Positions 15,472 through 21,248 of a stretch of DNA of 21,248 nt are shown here, piece by piece. The translations under genes were made by a program, and so were the position numbers. Origin of the DNA: JAFARE01 sp035566535 (GTDB lineage: Bacteria > Chloroflexota > Dormibacteria > Aeolococcales > Aeolococcaceae); NCBI GenBank assembly GCA_035566535.1, contig DATMRA010000198.1:1-21248 (forward strand). Direction: 5' to 3'. A model generated the notes under the pieces. It did not search any database. It saw nothing but the letters and a program-made list of their open reading frames with translations, and was not told the origin of the DNA. Every line of letters begins with the position of its first letter. The stretch's first letter is position 1.

Positions 15472-15502
15472 GCTCACGGCACAGCATGGCTGTGCGGTGA
15501 GC
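15472..15502. repeat. 31-bp interrupted palindrome in the GT2 leader
   Basis: GCTCAC-G-GCACAGC-ATG-GCTGTGC-G-GTGAGC. The arms are 13 complementary pairs broken by one G-G mismatch, with a three-base loop. It lies between the GT2 promoter (15574-15602) and the GT2 start (15449), so on the minus strand it would form a strong hairpin in the 5' untranslated region, about 25 bases ahead of the start. Its symmetry also fits a dimeric repressor operator. No U-tract follows, so it is not a classical terminator. Confidence 0.75.
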
Positions 15503-15573
15503 TAGTGCCAACCTCATCCCCGGCCTAGCCCCCGTGGTATCTACCCCAATCCGACACTCCGGTCGTTGTGTGA

Positions 15574-15602
15574 AGCCTATTGCATCTTGAAGTTCTTGTC
15601 AA
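15574..15602 (-). promoter_or_regulatory. Sigma70-type promoter for the GT2 gene
   Basis: On the minus strand a perfect -35 TTGACA (15602-15597) and TAGGCT (15579-15574) are separated by exactly 17 bases. Transcription would start near 15567 and give a leader of about 118 bases that contains the 31-bp palindrome. The surrounding 15550-15660 is noticeably less GC-rich than the rest of the window, as expected for a promoter region shared with the divergent DUF3048 gene. Confidence 0.55.
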
Positions 15603-15660
15603 AGTTCCCGATCACTTCGATCGCGTCATTCAGAATGATATGCGAACCAACGCTCGACTT

Positions 15661-16671
15661 ATGACGTTCGACGTTCGCTCGCGCGCGCGATACCTTGCAC
15701 TTGTTGTGCTCGCTGCTCTTGCAGCGTGCTCTCCCGCGACCGCGTCTCCCAGCGCACACCCTTCAGCGTCCGCCAGGCCAAGCGCGAGCGCTGCAGCCGC
15801 GACAGCGGTGCCCGCGCCACCAAACGCGCCGCTCGTGGTCCAGGTGGAGAATTCGCAGTTCGCGCGCCCACAATCCGGGTTGGACGACGCTTCAATCGTC
15901 TACGAGTACGTCGCCGAGGGGGGGATCAGCCGCTTCTCCGCGATCTACTCGGCTCCGCCGGCCAGCGTGGTCGGCCCCGTGCGCAGCGCGCGGCTGGCCA
16001 CCATCGAGCTGCTTCGCCTTTACGGCGCCGTGTTGCTGTACTCGGGCGGATCCCACTACATCAACGGACTGCTGAGCCAATCAGGGCTGCCGCACTACGA
16101 CGAGACCGCGGCCGGCGGCGACCTTTTCCGCATCGGCAGCCGATCGCCTCCGCACAACCTGTACACCGACGGCGCGCACATGCGCGAGCTGCTGGGGAAG
16201 GCCAGGGCCCCCTCGATCAGCTACGCGTTTCCGGTGATCAGCGCCACGCCGGCCGGGGGCCGCCTGACGGGCTCATTCCGCGTGCCGGTGTCCACATTCG
16301 AGCGACCGTCCTGGAAATGGGATCAGGCGTTGCGGGCGTGGACGCGCACCGAGCCGGATACTGGCGTCTTCCTCGACGCGGTCACGGGCCAGCCGCTGCA
16401 GGCGGCCACGGTGATCGTGCAGCAGGTCCAGATCACGACGTCAGCGCAGGTGGTCGACGTGAACGGGGTCCACGGCGTCGACCACAAATTGACCGGGACG
16501 GGAGCGGCGCAGGTCTTCGTGAGCGGACGCGAGTTCAACGCCACGTGGACGCAGCCAGCCGCCGGGCCGCCGCAGTTCACGCTTGCCGACGGCCGGCCGG
16601 CCCCTATGGCACCCGGACTCCTCTGGATCGAACTCGTCGCAACAGGGTCGCCCGCGGTGATAACCGGCTAG
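15661..16671 (+). CDS. DUF3048 (YerB-like) lipoprotein
   Basis: A 336-residue exported lipoprotein. A basic N terminus (RSRAR) and hydrophobic core lead to the lipobox LAAC, with lipidated Cys23. An Ala/Ser/Pro-rich linker (about 24-58) comes next. The conserved DUF3048 N-terminal domain then starts with VQVENSQFARPQSGLDDASIVYEYVAEGGISRF and VGPVRSARLATIEL. A second domain (about 205 onward) contains WKWDQALRAW and VIVQQVQI and ends with a VTG-like strand, matching DUF3048_C. The family includes Bacillus YerB; its biochemical role is unknown, though the cell-surface location is clear. ATG at 15661 gives a normal-length signal peptide; ATG at 15640 would add seven residues. No Shine-Dalgarno sequence is seen at either. 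It ends six bases from the convergent dehydrogenase gene. Confidence 0.87.
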   Translation: MTFDVRSRARYLALVVLAALAACSPATASPSAHPSASARPSASAAAATAVPAPPNAPLVVQVENSQFARPQSGLDDASIVYEYVAEGGISRFSAIYSAPPASVVGPVRSARLATIELLRLYGAVLLYSGGSHYINGLLSQSGLPHYDETAAGGDLFRIGSRSPPHNLYTDGAHMRELLGKARAPSISYAFPVISATPAGGRLTGSFRVPVSTFERPSWKWDQALRAWTRTEPDTGVFLDAVTGQPLQAATVIVQQVQITTSAQVVDVNGVHGVDHKLTGTGAAQVFVSGREFNATWTQPAAGPPQFTLADGRPAPMAPGLLWIELVATGSPAVITG

Positions 16672-16677
16672 AGCTTC

Positions 16678-17475
16678 TCAGCCCCCTCGGGGTTTGAAGA
16701 TCTGACTTGTCACCTTGCGAACGGCGACGCGAGGCGCCAGCCGGGCTCCGAACGTGCCGGCGGCATTGAGGGCGCCCGGGACACAGACGGCGCTGCCGCG
16801 ATCGAAGGCGCGCATCGCGATTGTGGTGCAGCGCTCTGCGCTCATCGGGCGAGCGAAATCCATGTACTCCTGCACCCCGGCGACATCGCCGAATTCGGTC
16901 CGGACCGGGCCCGGGCAGAGCGCCATGGCGCGTGCTCCCGAGCCGTGCAGCTCCTCGGCGAGCGCCTCGGTGAAGCTGAGCACGAACGCCTTGGTCCCGC
17001 CGTAGGTGGCCATGAAGGGAAGGGGCTGGAATGCCGCGGTGCTGGCCAGGTTGATCACGCCCCCGCCCTGCGCCTCGATCAAACCCGGCAGCGCGGCCAG
17101 CGTCAGCTCGTGCACGGCGACCACGTTGAGCTGCACCTCAGCGCGTTCCCGGCCGGCATCGAGGTCCGCCAGGCGGCCCCGGCTGCCGTAGCCGGCGTTG
17201 TTGACCAGCACCCACGGTGATCGCTGGCGGATGAGCCGGGCCACAACGTTTCGGCCCTTAGCCGTCTCCAGGTCGGCCTCCACGACGTCGACTGCGACGT
17301 TGTGCCGACTCCTCAGCTCGGCTGCGAGCTGTTCGAGGCGATCGACGCGCCGGGCCACGACCGTGAGGGGGTGGCCACGTTCCGCGAAGCGCCTCGCGAA
17401 CTCAGCGCCGATTCCACTCGACGCACCGGTGACGAGTACGGGAATGGATGCGGGCACCGCTGCTGCCCCTGCCAT
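16678..17475 (-). CDS. Short-chain dehydrogenase/reductase (SDR, classical)
   Basis: A 265-residue cytosolic NAD(P)-dependent oxidoreductase. It has the cofactor motif TGASSGIG (about 16-23) followed by VVARRVDRLEQLA, whose Arg pair suggests NADP(H) preference. LVNNAGYG comes next, then the catalytic Ser in INLASTAAF and YGGTK with catalytic Tyr and Lys. CPGPVRTEF follows the active site. It resembles the DltE/YqjQ-type reductases whose substrates are usually unknown. The ATG at 17475 has GGAGG seven bases upstream; the upstream open frame to 17991 runs antisense to nuoA and is rejected. Divergent from nuoA by 96 bases, it probably has no functional link to complex I. Confidence 0.9.
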   Translation of the reverse strand: MAGAAAVPASIPVLVTGASSGIGAEFARRFAERGHPLTVVARRVDRLEQLAAELRSRHNVAVDVVEADLETAKGRNVVARLIRQRSPWVLVNNAGYGSRGRLADLDAGRERAEVQLNVVAVHELTLAALPGLIEAQGGGVINLASTAAFQPLPFMATYGGTKAFVLSFTEALAEELHGSGARAMALCPGPVRTEFGDVAGVQEYMDFARPMSAERCTTIAMRAFDRGSAVCVPGALNAAGTFGARLAPRVAVRKVTSQIFKPRGG

Positions 17476-17555
17476 GCGCCTTCCTCCGCGACGTACTGGT
17501 TGGAAGCCGACAAGAGTAGTCGAGAGGGTTCGGTCGCCCGCGGAGGGGCCTTTGT

Positions 17556-17561
17556 TAACAT
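17556..17561 (+). promoter_or_regulatory. Possible -10 box for the nuo operon
   Basis: TAACAT ends ten bases before the nuoA ATG at 17572. No Shine-Dalgarno sequence lies at normal distance from that ATG (the nearest GGAGGGG ends about 25 bases upstream), so the mRNA may have little or no leader. The only -35 candidate, TTCGGT (17529-17534), is 21 bases away, which is too far for comfort. Confidence 0.3.
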
Positions 17562-17571
17562 CGGCGCCGCG

Positions 17572-17928
17572 ATGCTGTCGGACTACGCGCCGATCCTCGT
17601 GTTCCTCGTCGTTGTTCTTGGGTTTGCCGTCGGCGCGCAGGTGGCCAGCAACGCGCTGGGACCGCGCCGTCCCTCGGCTGCAAAGGAACTCCCGTACGAG
17701 TCCGGCATCGTGCCCCGCGAATCGGCGCGACGCCGTTTTTCGGTGAGTTTTTACGTCACCGCAATGCTGTTCATCATCTTCGACGTCGAATCGATCTTCC
17801 TGTTCCCCTGGGCGACAATCGTGCGCCAATTGAAGGTCTTCGGCGTCGTCGAGATCGCCATCTTCATCGGCACGTTGCTGGTGGGGCTGTTGTATGTCTG
17901 GCGCAAGGGAGCCCTGCGATGGGATTGA
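17572..17928 (+). CDS. nuoA: NADH-quinone oxidoreductase subunit A
   Basis: A 118-residue membrane subunit of respiratory complex I, which couples NADH oxidation to proton pumping. Three membrane helices are visible: an N-terminal helix, one at SFYVTAMLFIIFDVESIFLFPW, and one at EIAIFIGTLLVGLLYVW. The cytoplasmic loop carries ELPYESGIVP, the family's conserved YE(C/S)G motif, here with Ser in place of Cys. The acidic FDVE residues within helix 2 are conserved in the family. ATG at 17572 gives the usual length; the longer upstream frame is antisense to the SDR gene. First gene of the nuo operon. Confidence 0.95.
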   Translation: MLSDYAPILVFLVVVLGFAVGAQVASNALGPRRPSAAKELPYESGIVPRESARRRFSVSFYVTAMLFIIFDVESIFLFPWATIVRQLKVFGVVEIAIFIGTLLVGLLYVWRKGALRWD

Positions 17929-18488
17929 CCACCGACGCGGCGATTGCAAACCCGCGCGTCGTGCACGCCCAGGACGCCGGGACGATCGCACTGCCGCGCG
18001 TCGGCGCCGGCGAACGCGCCGCGGTGCAGAGCGGGGTGGTCACCACCACGATCGAGCAGGTGATCCAGTGGGGCCGCTACAGCTCGCTGTGGCCCGCGCT
18101 CTTCGGGCTCGCCTGCTGCGCCATCGAGATGATGGCGGTCGGAGCGTCGCGATACGACATGGCTCGCTTTGGCGCCGAGGTCTTTCGCGCTTCCCCCCGG
18201 CAGGCGGACGTGATGATCGTGGCCGGCCGGGTCTCCCAGAAGATGGCGCCGGTCCTGCGCCAGATCTACGACCAGATGCCCGAGCCCAAATGGGTGATCA
18301 GCATGGGAGCGTGCGCCTCGAGCGGGGGCATGTTCAACAACTACGCGATCGTGCAGGGCGTGGACAAGGTCGTCCCGGTGGACATCTACCTGCCGGGCTG
18401 CCCGCCGCGGCCCGAAGGGCTGCTCGACGCGGTCATCAAGCTGCAGAAGAAGATCGCCGGGGAGCGCCCCGGCTCACTGCGCGGATAG
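17919..18488 (+). CDS. nuoB: NADH-quinone oxidoreductase subunit B (N2 cluster)
   Basis: A 189-residue peripheral subunit carrying the terminal [4Fe-4S] cluster N2, which passes electrons to quinone. All four ligands are present: the tandem Cys66-Cys67 in LACCAIEMM, Cys132 in MGACASSGG and Cys161 in LPGCPPRPEG. The N terminus (about 1-35) is longer than in many homologues and not conserved-looking. The ATG lies inside the end of nuoA (10-base overlap), with AAGGGAG upstream within nuoA, so the two are translationally coupled. Confidence 0.96.
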   Translation: MGLTTDAAIANPRVVHAQDAGTIALPRVGAGERAAVQSGVVTTTIEQVIQWGRYSSLWPALFGLACCAIEMMAVGASRYDMARFGAEVFRASPRQADVMIVAGRVSQKMAPVLRQIYDQMPEPKWVISMGACASSGGMFNNYAIVQGVDKVVPVDIYLPGCPPRPEGLLDAVIKLQKKIAGERPGSLRG

Positions 18489-18492
18489 TGCG

Positions 18493-19077
18493 GTGACCGG
18501 ACCGGTCGCACCGTCCGCTGCAACGCGCCCGGTGAGCGGTTCTCGCGCGGCCGACCTGATTACCCGCGAGCTCCCTGGTGTGATCCTGCGACGCGCGGTC
18601 GCATACGGAGAAGAGACCATGTGGATCGCGCGCGAGCGGTTGGTCGAGGTGTGCACGGTTTTGCGCGACCACCGGGAGGGTCGCTACACGCTGCCGCAGT
18701 TCGTGACGGCCGTCGACTGGCCCGATCGCGAGCCGGAGGAGCCGCGTTTCGACGTCGTCTATCAGCTGCGGTCGCTCGAGTTCAACGACTGGTGCCGCCT
18801 GATCGTGCAGGTGCAGGAGGACGACCCATCGGTGCCCACGCTGGAGCGGGTCTTCGCAGGCATGGACTGGCTGGAGCGCGAGACATACGACCTGCTCGGC
18901 ATCATCTTCACCGGGCATCACGACCTCAAACGGATCCTGATGCCGTCCGACTGGGAGGGACACCCGCTGCGCAAGGACTACGTGTCATTCGGTGAGCCGG
19001 TTGCGTTCACGCACAACCTCGACTGGGCACTGCCTGCGTTGGAACGGCCGCCGGAGCTGACGGGGGAGTCGCGATGA
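18493..19077 (+). CDS. nuoC: NADH-quinone oxidoreductase subunit C
   Basis: A 194-residue hydrophilic subunit (30-kDa family) that packs against NuoD in the connecting arm of complex I. The family signature is intact: ERETYDLLGIIFTGHHDLKRIL followed by WEGHPLRKDY (about 128-163), and an earlier RFDVVYQL strand. It is a separate polypeptide, not the NuoCD fusion found in enterobacteria. The GTG start lies four bases after the nuoB stop; the first 20 residues are Ala/Ser/Pro-rich and poorly conserved, so a later start is possible. It ends in an ATGA overlap with nuoD. Confidence 0.94.
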   Translation: MTGPVAPSAATRPVSGSRAADLITRELPGVILRRAVAYGEETMWIARERLVEVCTVLRDHREGRYTLPQFVTAVDWPDREPEEPRFDVVYQLRSLEFNDWCRLIVQVQEDDPSVPTLERVFAGMDWLERETYDLLGIIFTGHHDLKRILMPSDWEGHPLRKDYVSFGEPVAFTHNLDWALPALERPPELTGESR

Positions 19078-20363
19078 CGGTTCTGCCGCCGCTCGAGCCG
19101 CCGCCGCTGAAGGACCTGGCATCGGAGCAGTACGAGCACGGGCGCGAGATGCTGGGTGTTGAGAGCGGGCTCGATTCGGTCGACCTGGTGCAGCTGGACG
19201 ACAGCACGATGGAGCTGAACATGGGCCCGCAGCACCCGTCCACGCATGGTGTGCTGCGGCTGGTGCTCGAGCTGGACGGAGAGGTGGTGAAGAAGTGCAA
19301 GCCGGACGTCGGCTTCCTGCACACCGGCTTCGAGAAGGACTTCGAGCGCCACAACTATCAGCAGTGCATCCCCTACACGGATCGCATGGACTACCTGTCG
19401 CCGCTGTTCAACAACCTCGGCTTCTCGCTGGCGGTGGAAAAGCTGCTCGGCATCGAGGTGCCGTTGCGCGCGCAGTACATCCGCGTGCTCATGTGCGAGC
19501 TCACGCGCATCGCCAGCCATCTGCTGTGGTACGGCACCAGCGCGCTCGACCTGGGCGCGACGTCGCCCTTCATCTACGCCTGGCGGGACCGCGAGAAGCT
19601 TCTGGACATCAACGAGCTGGTGAGCGGCGTGCGCATGCACACGTCATTCATCCGTGTGGGCGGTCTGCTGGCCGACGTTCCCGCCGAGTTCTACAACATG
19701 GTCAACGAGTTCGTCCTGACCTTTCCCCGGCTCATCGACCAGCACGAAATGCTGATCACCAAGAACCCGATCTGGCGCGAGCGCACCGTAGGGCTTGGCC
19801 CGATCACGCTGGACGACGCGATGAACTACGGCGCCACCGGCCCTATCCTGCGCGCCTGCGGCATCCCCTATGACCTGCGCAAGGCGCAGCCGTACAGCTC
19901 CTACGATCACTTCGATTTCGACATTCCCATCGCGCGCAACGGCGATGTGTACGACCGCTACCTGGTACGCATGCAGGAGATGCGAGAGTCGGTGAAGATC
20001 GTCAAGCAGGCGCTCGACAACATGCCAGATGGGCCGGTGAACACGACCGATCGCCGCGTCGCCCTGCCGCCGCGCAACGAGATCAACACCAGCATGGAGT
20101 CGCTCATCCATCACTTCAAGCTGGTGACCGAGGGAATGCGTCCGCCGGTCGGCCAGGTGTACCAGGCGGTGGAGAGCCCGCGGGGGGAGCTGGGCTTCTA
20201 CATCGTGAGCGACGGCAGCAACCGGCCGTACCGCTGCAAGGTGCGGGCGCCGTCGTTCAGCAACCTGAGCTCGCTGCCCCATATGGTGAAAGGCGAGCTC
20301 ATCGCCGACGTTGTGGCGGTCATCGGCTCGATCGACATCATCCTGGGAGACGTCGACCGATGA
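19074..20363 (+). CDS. nuoD: NADH-quinone oxidoreductase subunit D (49-kDa, quinone pocket)
   Basis: A 429-residue subunit related to the large subunit of NiFe hydrogenases, forming the quinone-binding pocket with NuoB. GPQHPSTHG supplies His54 and His58 of the beta1-beta2 loop, and DRMDYLSP supplies the quinone-binding Tyr107. The C terminus ends with the family's DIILGDVDR. The [NiFe]-ligand cysteines of hydrogenases are absent, as expected. About 45 residues precede the conserved core, of which the first 15 are Pro/Leu-rich. Translationally coupled on both sides by four-base ATGA overlaps. Confidence 0.97.
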   Translation: MTVLPPLEPPPLKDLASEQYEHGREMLGVESGLDSVDLVQLDDSTMELNMGPQHPSTHGVLRLVLELDGEVVKKCKPDVGFLHTGFEKDFERHNYQQCIPYTDRMDYLSPLFNNLGFSLAVEKLLGIEVPLRAQYIRVLMCELTRIASHLLWYGTSALDLGATSPFIYAWRDREKLLDINELVSGVRMHTSFIRVGGLLADVPAEFYNMVNEFVLTFPRLIDQHEMLITKNPIWRERTVGLGPITLDDAMNYGATGPILRACGIPYDLRKAQPYSSYDHFDFDIPIARNGDVYDRYLVRMQEMRESVKIVKQALDNMPDGPVNTTDRRVALPPRNEINTSMESLIHHFKLVTEGMRPPVGQVYQAVESPRGELGFYIVSDGSNRPYRCKVRAPSFSNLSSLPHMVKGELIADVVAVIGSIDIILGDVDR

Positions 20364-20986
20364 GTCTCAGCGCGGCGACGCGCACCGAGATCGAAGCGGT
20401 GCGTGATCGCTACCCGCAGCCGCGCAGTGCGATTCTGCCTGCGCTGTGGGCAGCACAGCACGAGGTGGGACACCTGGCGCCAGAGGCGATGGCCGAGGTC
20501 GCCACACTGCTGCGCGTGACACCGAGCGAGGTCGAAGCGGTATCGACGTTCTACTCGATGTACTTCCAGAAGCCGCACGGCCGGCACGAGGTGGTGGTCT
20601 GCATCAACGTGTCGTGCGCGCTGCGTGGCGCCGATGACATCGTTGCGCATCTGGAAGGCAGCCTCGGCTGTCCATCCGGCTCCACGACGGAAGACGGCGA
20701 GTTCACCTGGGCGAGCACGGTCGAATGCCTCGGCGCATGTGGCGGTGCACCCGCGATGCAGCTCGACCACCGCTTCGTCGAGAATTTGACGCCGAAATCC
20801 GTGGACGCTGCGTTGCAGCGAGCGCGCGGCTCCGGCACTATGCACGCGGCGACGAGCCCGGGTGACGCCGGTGGGGCGGAGCCCGACGGAGCGAGCTCCG
20901 AGGAGCGGAGGTGGGGGGGACCCGGAGGCGGCAGGACCCGGGCTCGTCGTAGCCCTAAGCAGGACGCGGAGCCGACCGATGGCTGA
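20360..20986 (+). CDS. nuoE: NADH-quinone oxidoreductase subunit E with unusual C-terminal tail
   Basis: A 208-residue subunit with the thioredoxin-like [2Fe-2S] ferredoxin domain holding cluster N1a in the NADH dehydrogenase module. The ligands are Cys81 and Cys86 (CINVSC) and Cys123 and Cys127 (ECLGACGG). The conserved domain ends near residue 157, where most homologues stop. Residues 158-208 form a Gly/Arg/Ser/Pro-rich tail with no recognisable fold, and DNA for residues 164-197 is bounded by a perfect 14-base inverted repeat. The tail may come from an inserted palindromic element. It overlaps nuoD by four bases at its start and nuoF by eight at its end. Confidence 0.94.
   Translation: MSLSAATRTEIEAVRDRYPQPRSAILPALWAAQHEVGHLAPEAMAEVATLLRVTPSEVEAVSTFYSMYFQKPHGRHEVVVCINVSCALRGADDIVAHLEGSLGCPSGSTTEDGEFTWASTVECLGACGGAPAMQLDHRFVENLTPKSVDAALQRARGSGTMHAATSPGDAGGAEPDGASSEERRWGGPGGGRTRARRSPKQDAEPTDG
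20850..20949. repeat. Inverted-repeat-bounded ~100-bp element within the 3' end of nuoE
   Basis: CGACGAGCCCGGGT (20850-20863) is the exact reverse complement of ACCCGGGCTCGTCG (20936-20949). The 72-base interior is purine-rich on the plus strand and contains a further small hairpin, CGGAG-CGAG-CTCCG (about 20888-20901). The composition differs from flanking nuo coding sequence. It reads through in frame as NuoE residues 164-197. It resembles the short palindromic elements known to insert inside bacterial genes, but only one copy is visible in this window. Confidence 0.7.
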
Positions 20987-21248
20987 ATACCCGCTGCTGA
21001 CTAAGGACTTCGCGACCAAGGATCTCCATACGCTGGCGGTGTACGAGCGCACCGGTGGCTACCAGGGGTTGCGCGAGGCGTTCAAGAAGTTCACGCCAGA
21101 ATCGCTGATCGCGGAGGTCAAGACCAGCGGTGTCCGCGGGCGCGGGGGCGCTGGATTTCCCACCGGGACCAAGTGGTCGTTCCTGCCCAAGGACATCTTC
21201 CCCCGCTACCTGTGCTGCAACGCCGACGAGTCGGAGCCGGGTTGCTTC
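20979..21248 (+). CDS. nuoF: NADH-quinone oxidoreductase subunit F, N-terminal part (runs off window)
   Basis: The first 90 codons of the FMN- and NADH-binding subunit of complex I. The family's glycine-rich FMN/NADH motif RGRGGAGFPTGTKWSF is complete, followed by CNADESEPGCF at the window edge. Most homologues have Thr or Ala where this one has the last Cys. The ATG at 20979 has GGAG seven bases upstream and overlaps the nuoE stop by eight bases. The catalytic C-terminal region with the N3 cluster lies beyond the window. Confidence 0.95.
   Translation, partial: MAEYPLLTKDFATKDLHTLAVYERTGGYQGLREAFKKFTPESLIAEVKTSGVRGRGGAGFPTGTKWSFLPKDIFPRYLCCNADESEPGCF

Noticed and set aside
16669..16700. CCCC-CTC-GGGG followed by TTT as a terminator between the DUF3048 and SDR genes
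   Set aside because: The stem is only four pairs, lies inside the SDR coding end, and the T run is too short to call a terminator.

Overview
The window is very GC-rich, gene-dense DNA from a bacterium. It has no IS element, CRISPR array, tRNA or rRNA that I could find, and no gene-free stretch longer than about 300 bases. Several clues suggest a soil-type Chloroflexota/Dormibacterota-like or deep actinobacterial lineage: an actinobacterial-style aminopeptidase N, a GT87-type polyprenol-sugar transferase, a DUF3048 lipoprotein, the nuoABCDEF gene order, and 5' starts without a Shine-Dalgarno sequence. This placement is inference only.

Left third (1-6542, minus strand): a cobalamin riboswitch (6375-6535) heads a tightly coupled operon. 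Its genes, in order of transcription, are: a secreted, membrane-anchored protein with two tandem alpha/alpha-barrel (prenyltransferase-like) domains (6275-4008); a secreted, membrane-anchored DUF4430 protein resembling the C-terminal beta domain of transcobalamin/intrinsic factor (4011-3214); and an ECF transporter made of EcfT, a fused double ATPase and an S component (3217-284). A partial putative lipoprotein follows (214 to 1, running off the window). Four of these genes overlap or abut by 4 bases or less. I read the set as a bacterial B12 capture-and-uptake system in which the two halves of an animal-type B12 carrier are separate anchored proteins feeding an ECF importer. This is the main finding.

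Middle (6538-13899): a GT87-like membrane glycosyltransferase preceded immediately by a soluble beta-sandwich-like protein (both minus); a divergent GT4 glycosyltransferase (plus), probably leaderless; a convergent M1 aminopeptidase N (minus) with an unusual zinc-motif spacing; and a divergent integral membrane protein (plus).

Right (13902-17475): a processive-type GT2 glycosyltransferase (minus) with a recognisable promoter and a 31-bp hairpin in its leader; a divergent DUF3048 lipoprotein (plus); and a short-chain dehydrogenase (minus).

Right end (17572-21248, plus): the start of a complex I operon, nuoA-B-C-D-E-F, with overlapping genes and nuoF cut by the window edge. The 3' end of nuoE carries a ~100-bp segment bounded by a perfect 14-bp inverted repeat, which encodes a low-complexity tail not expected in the family.
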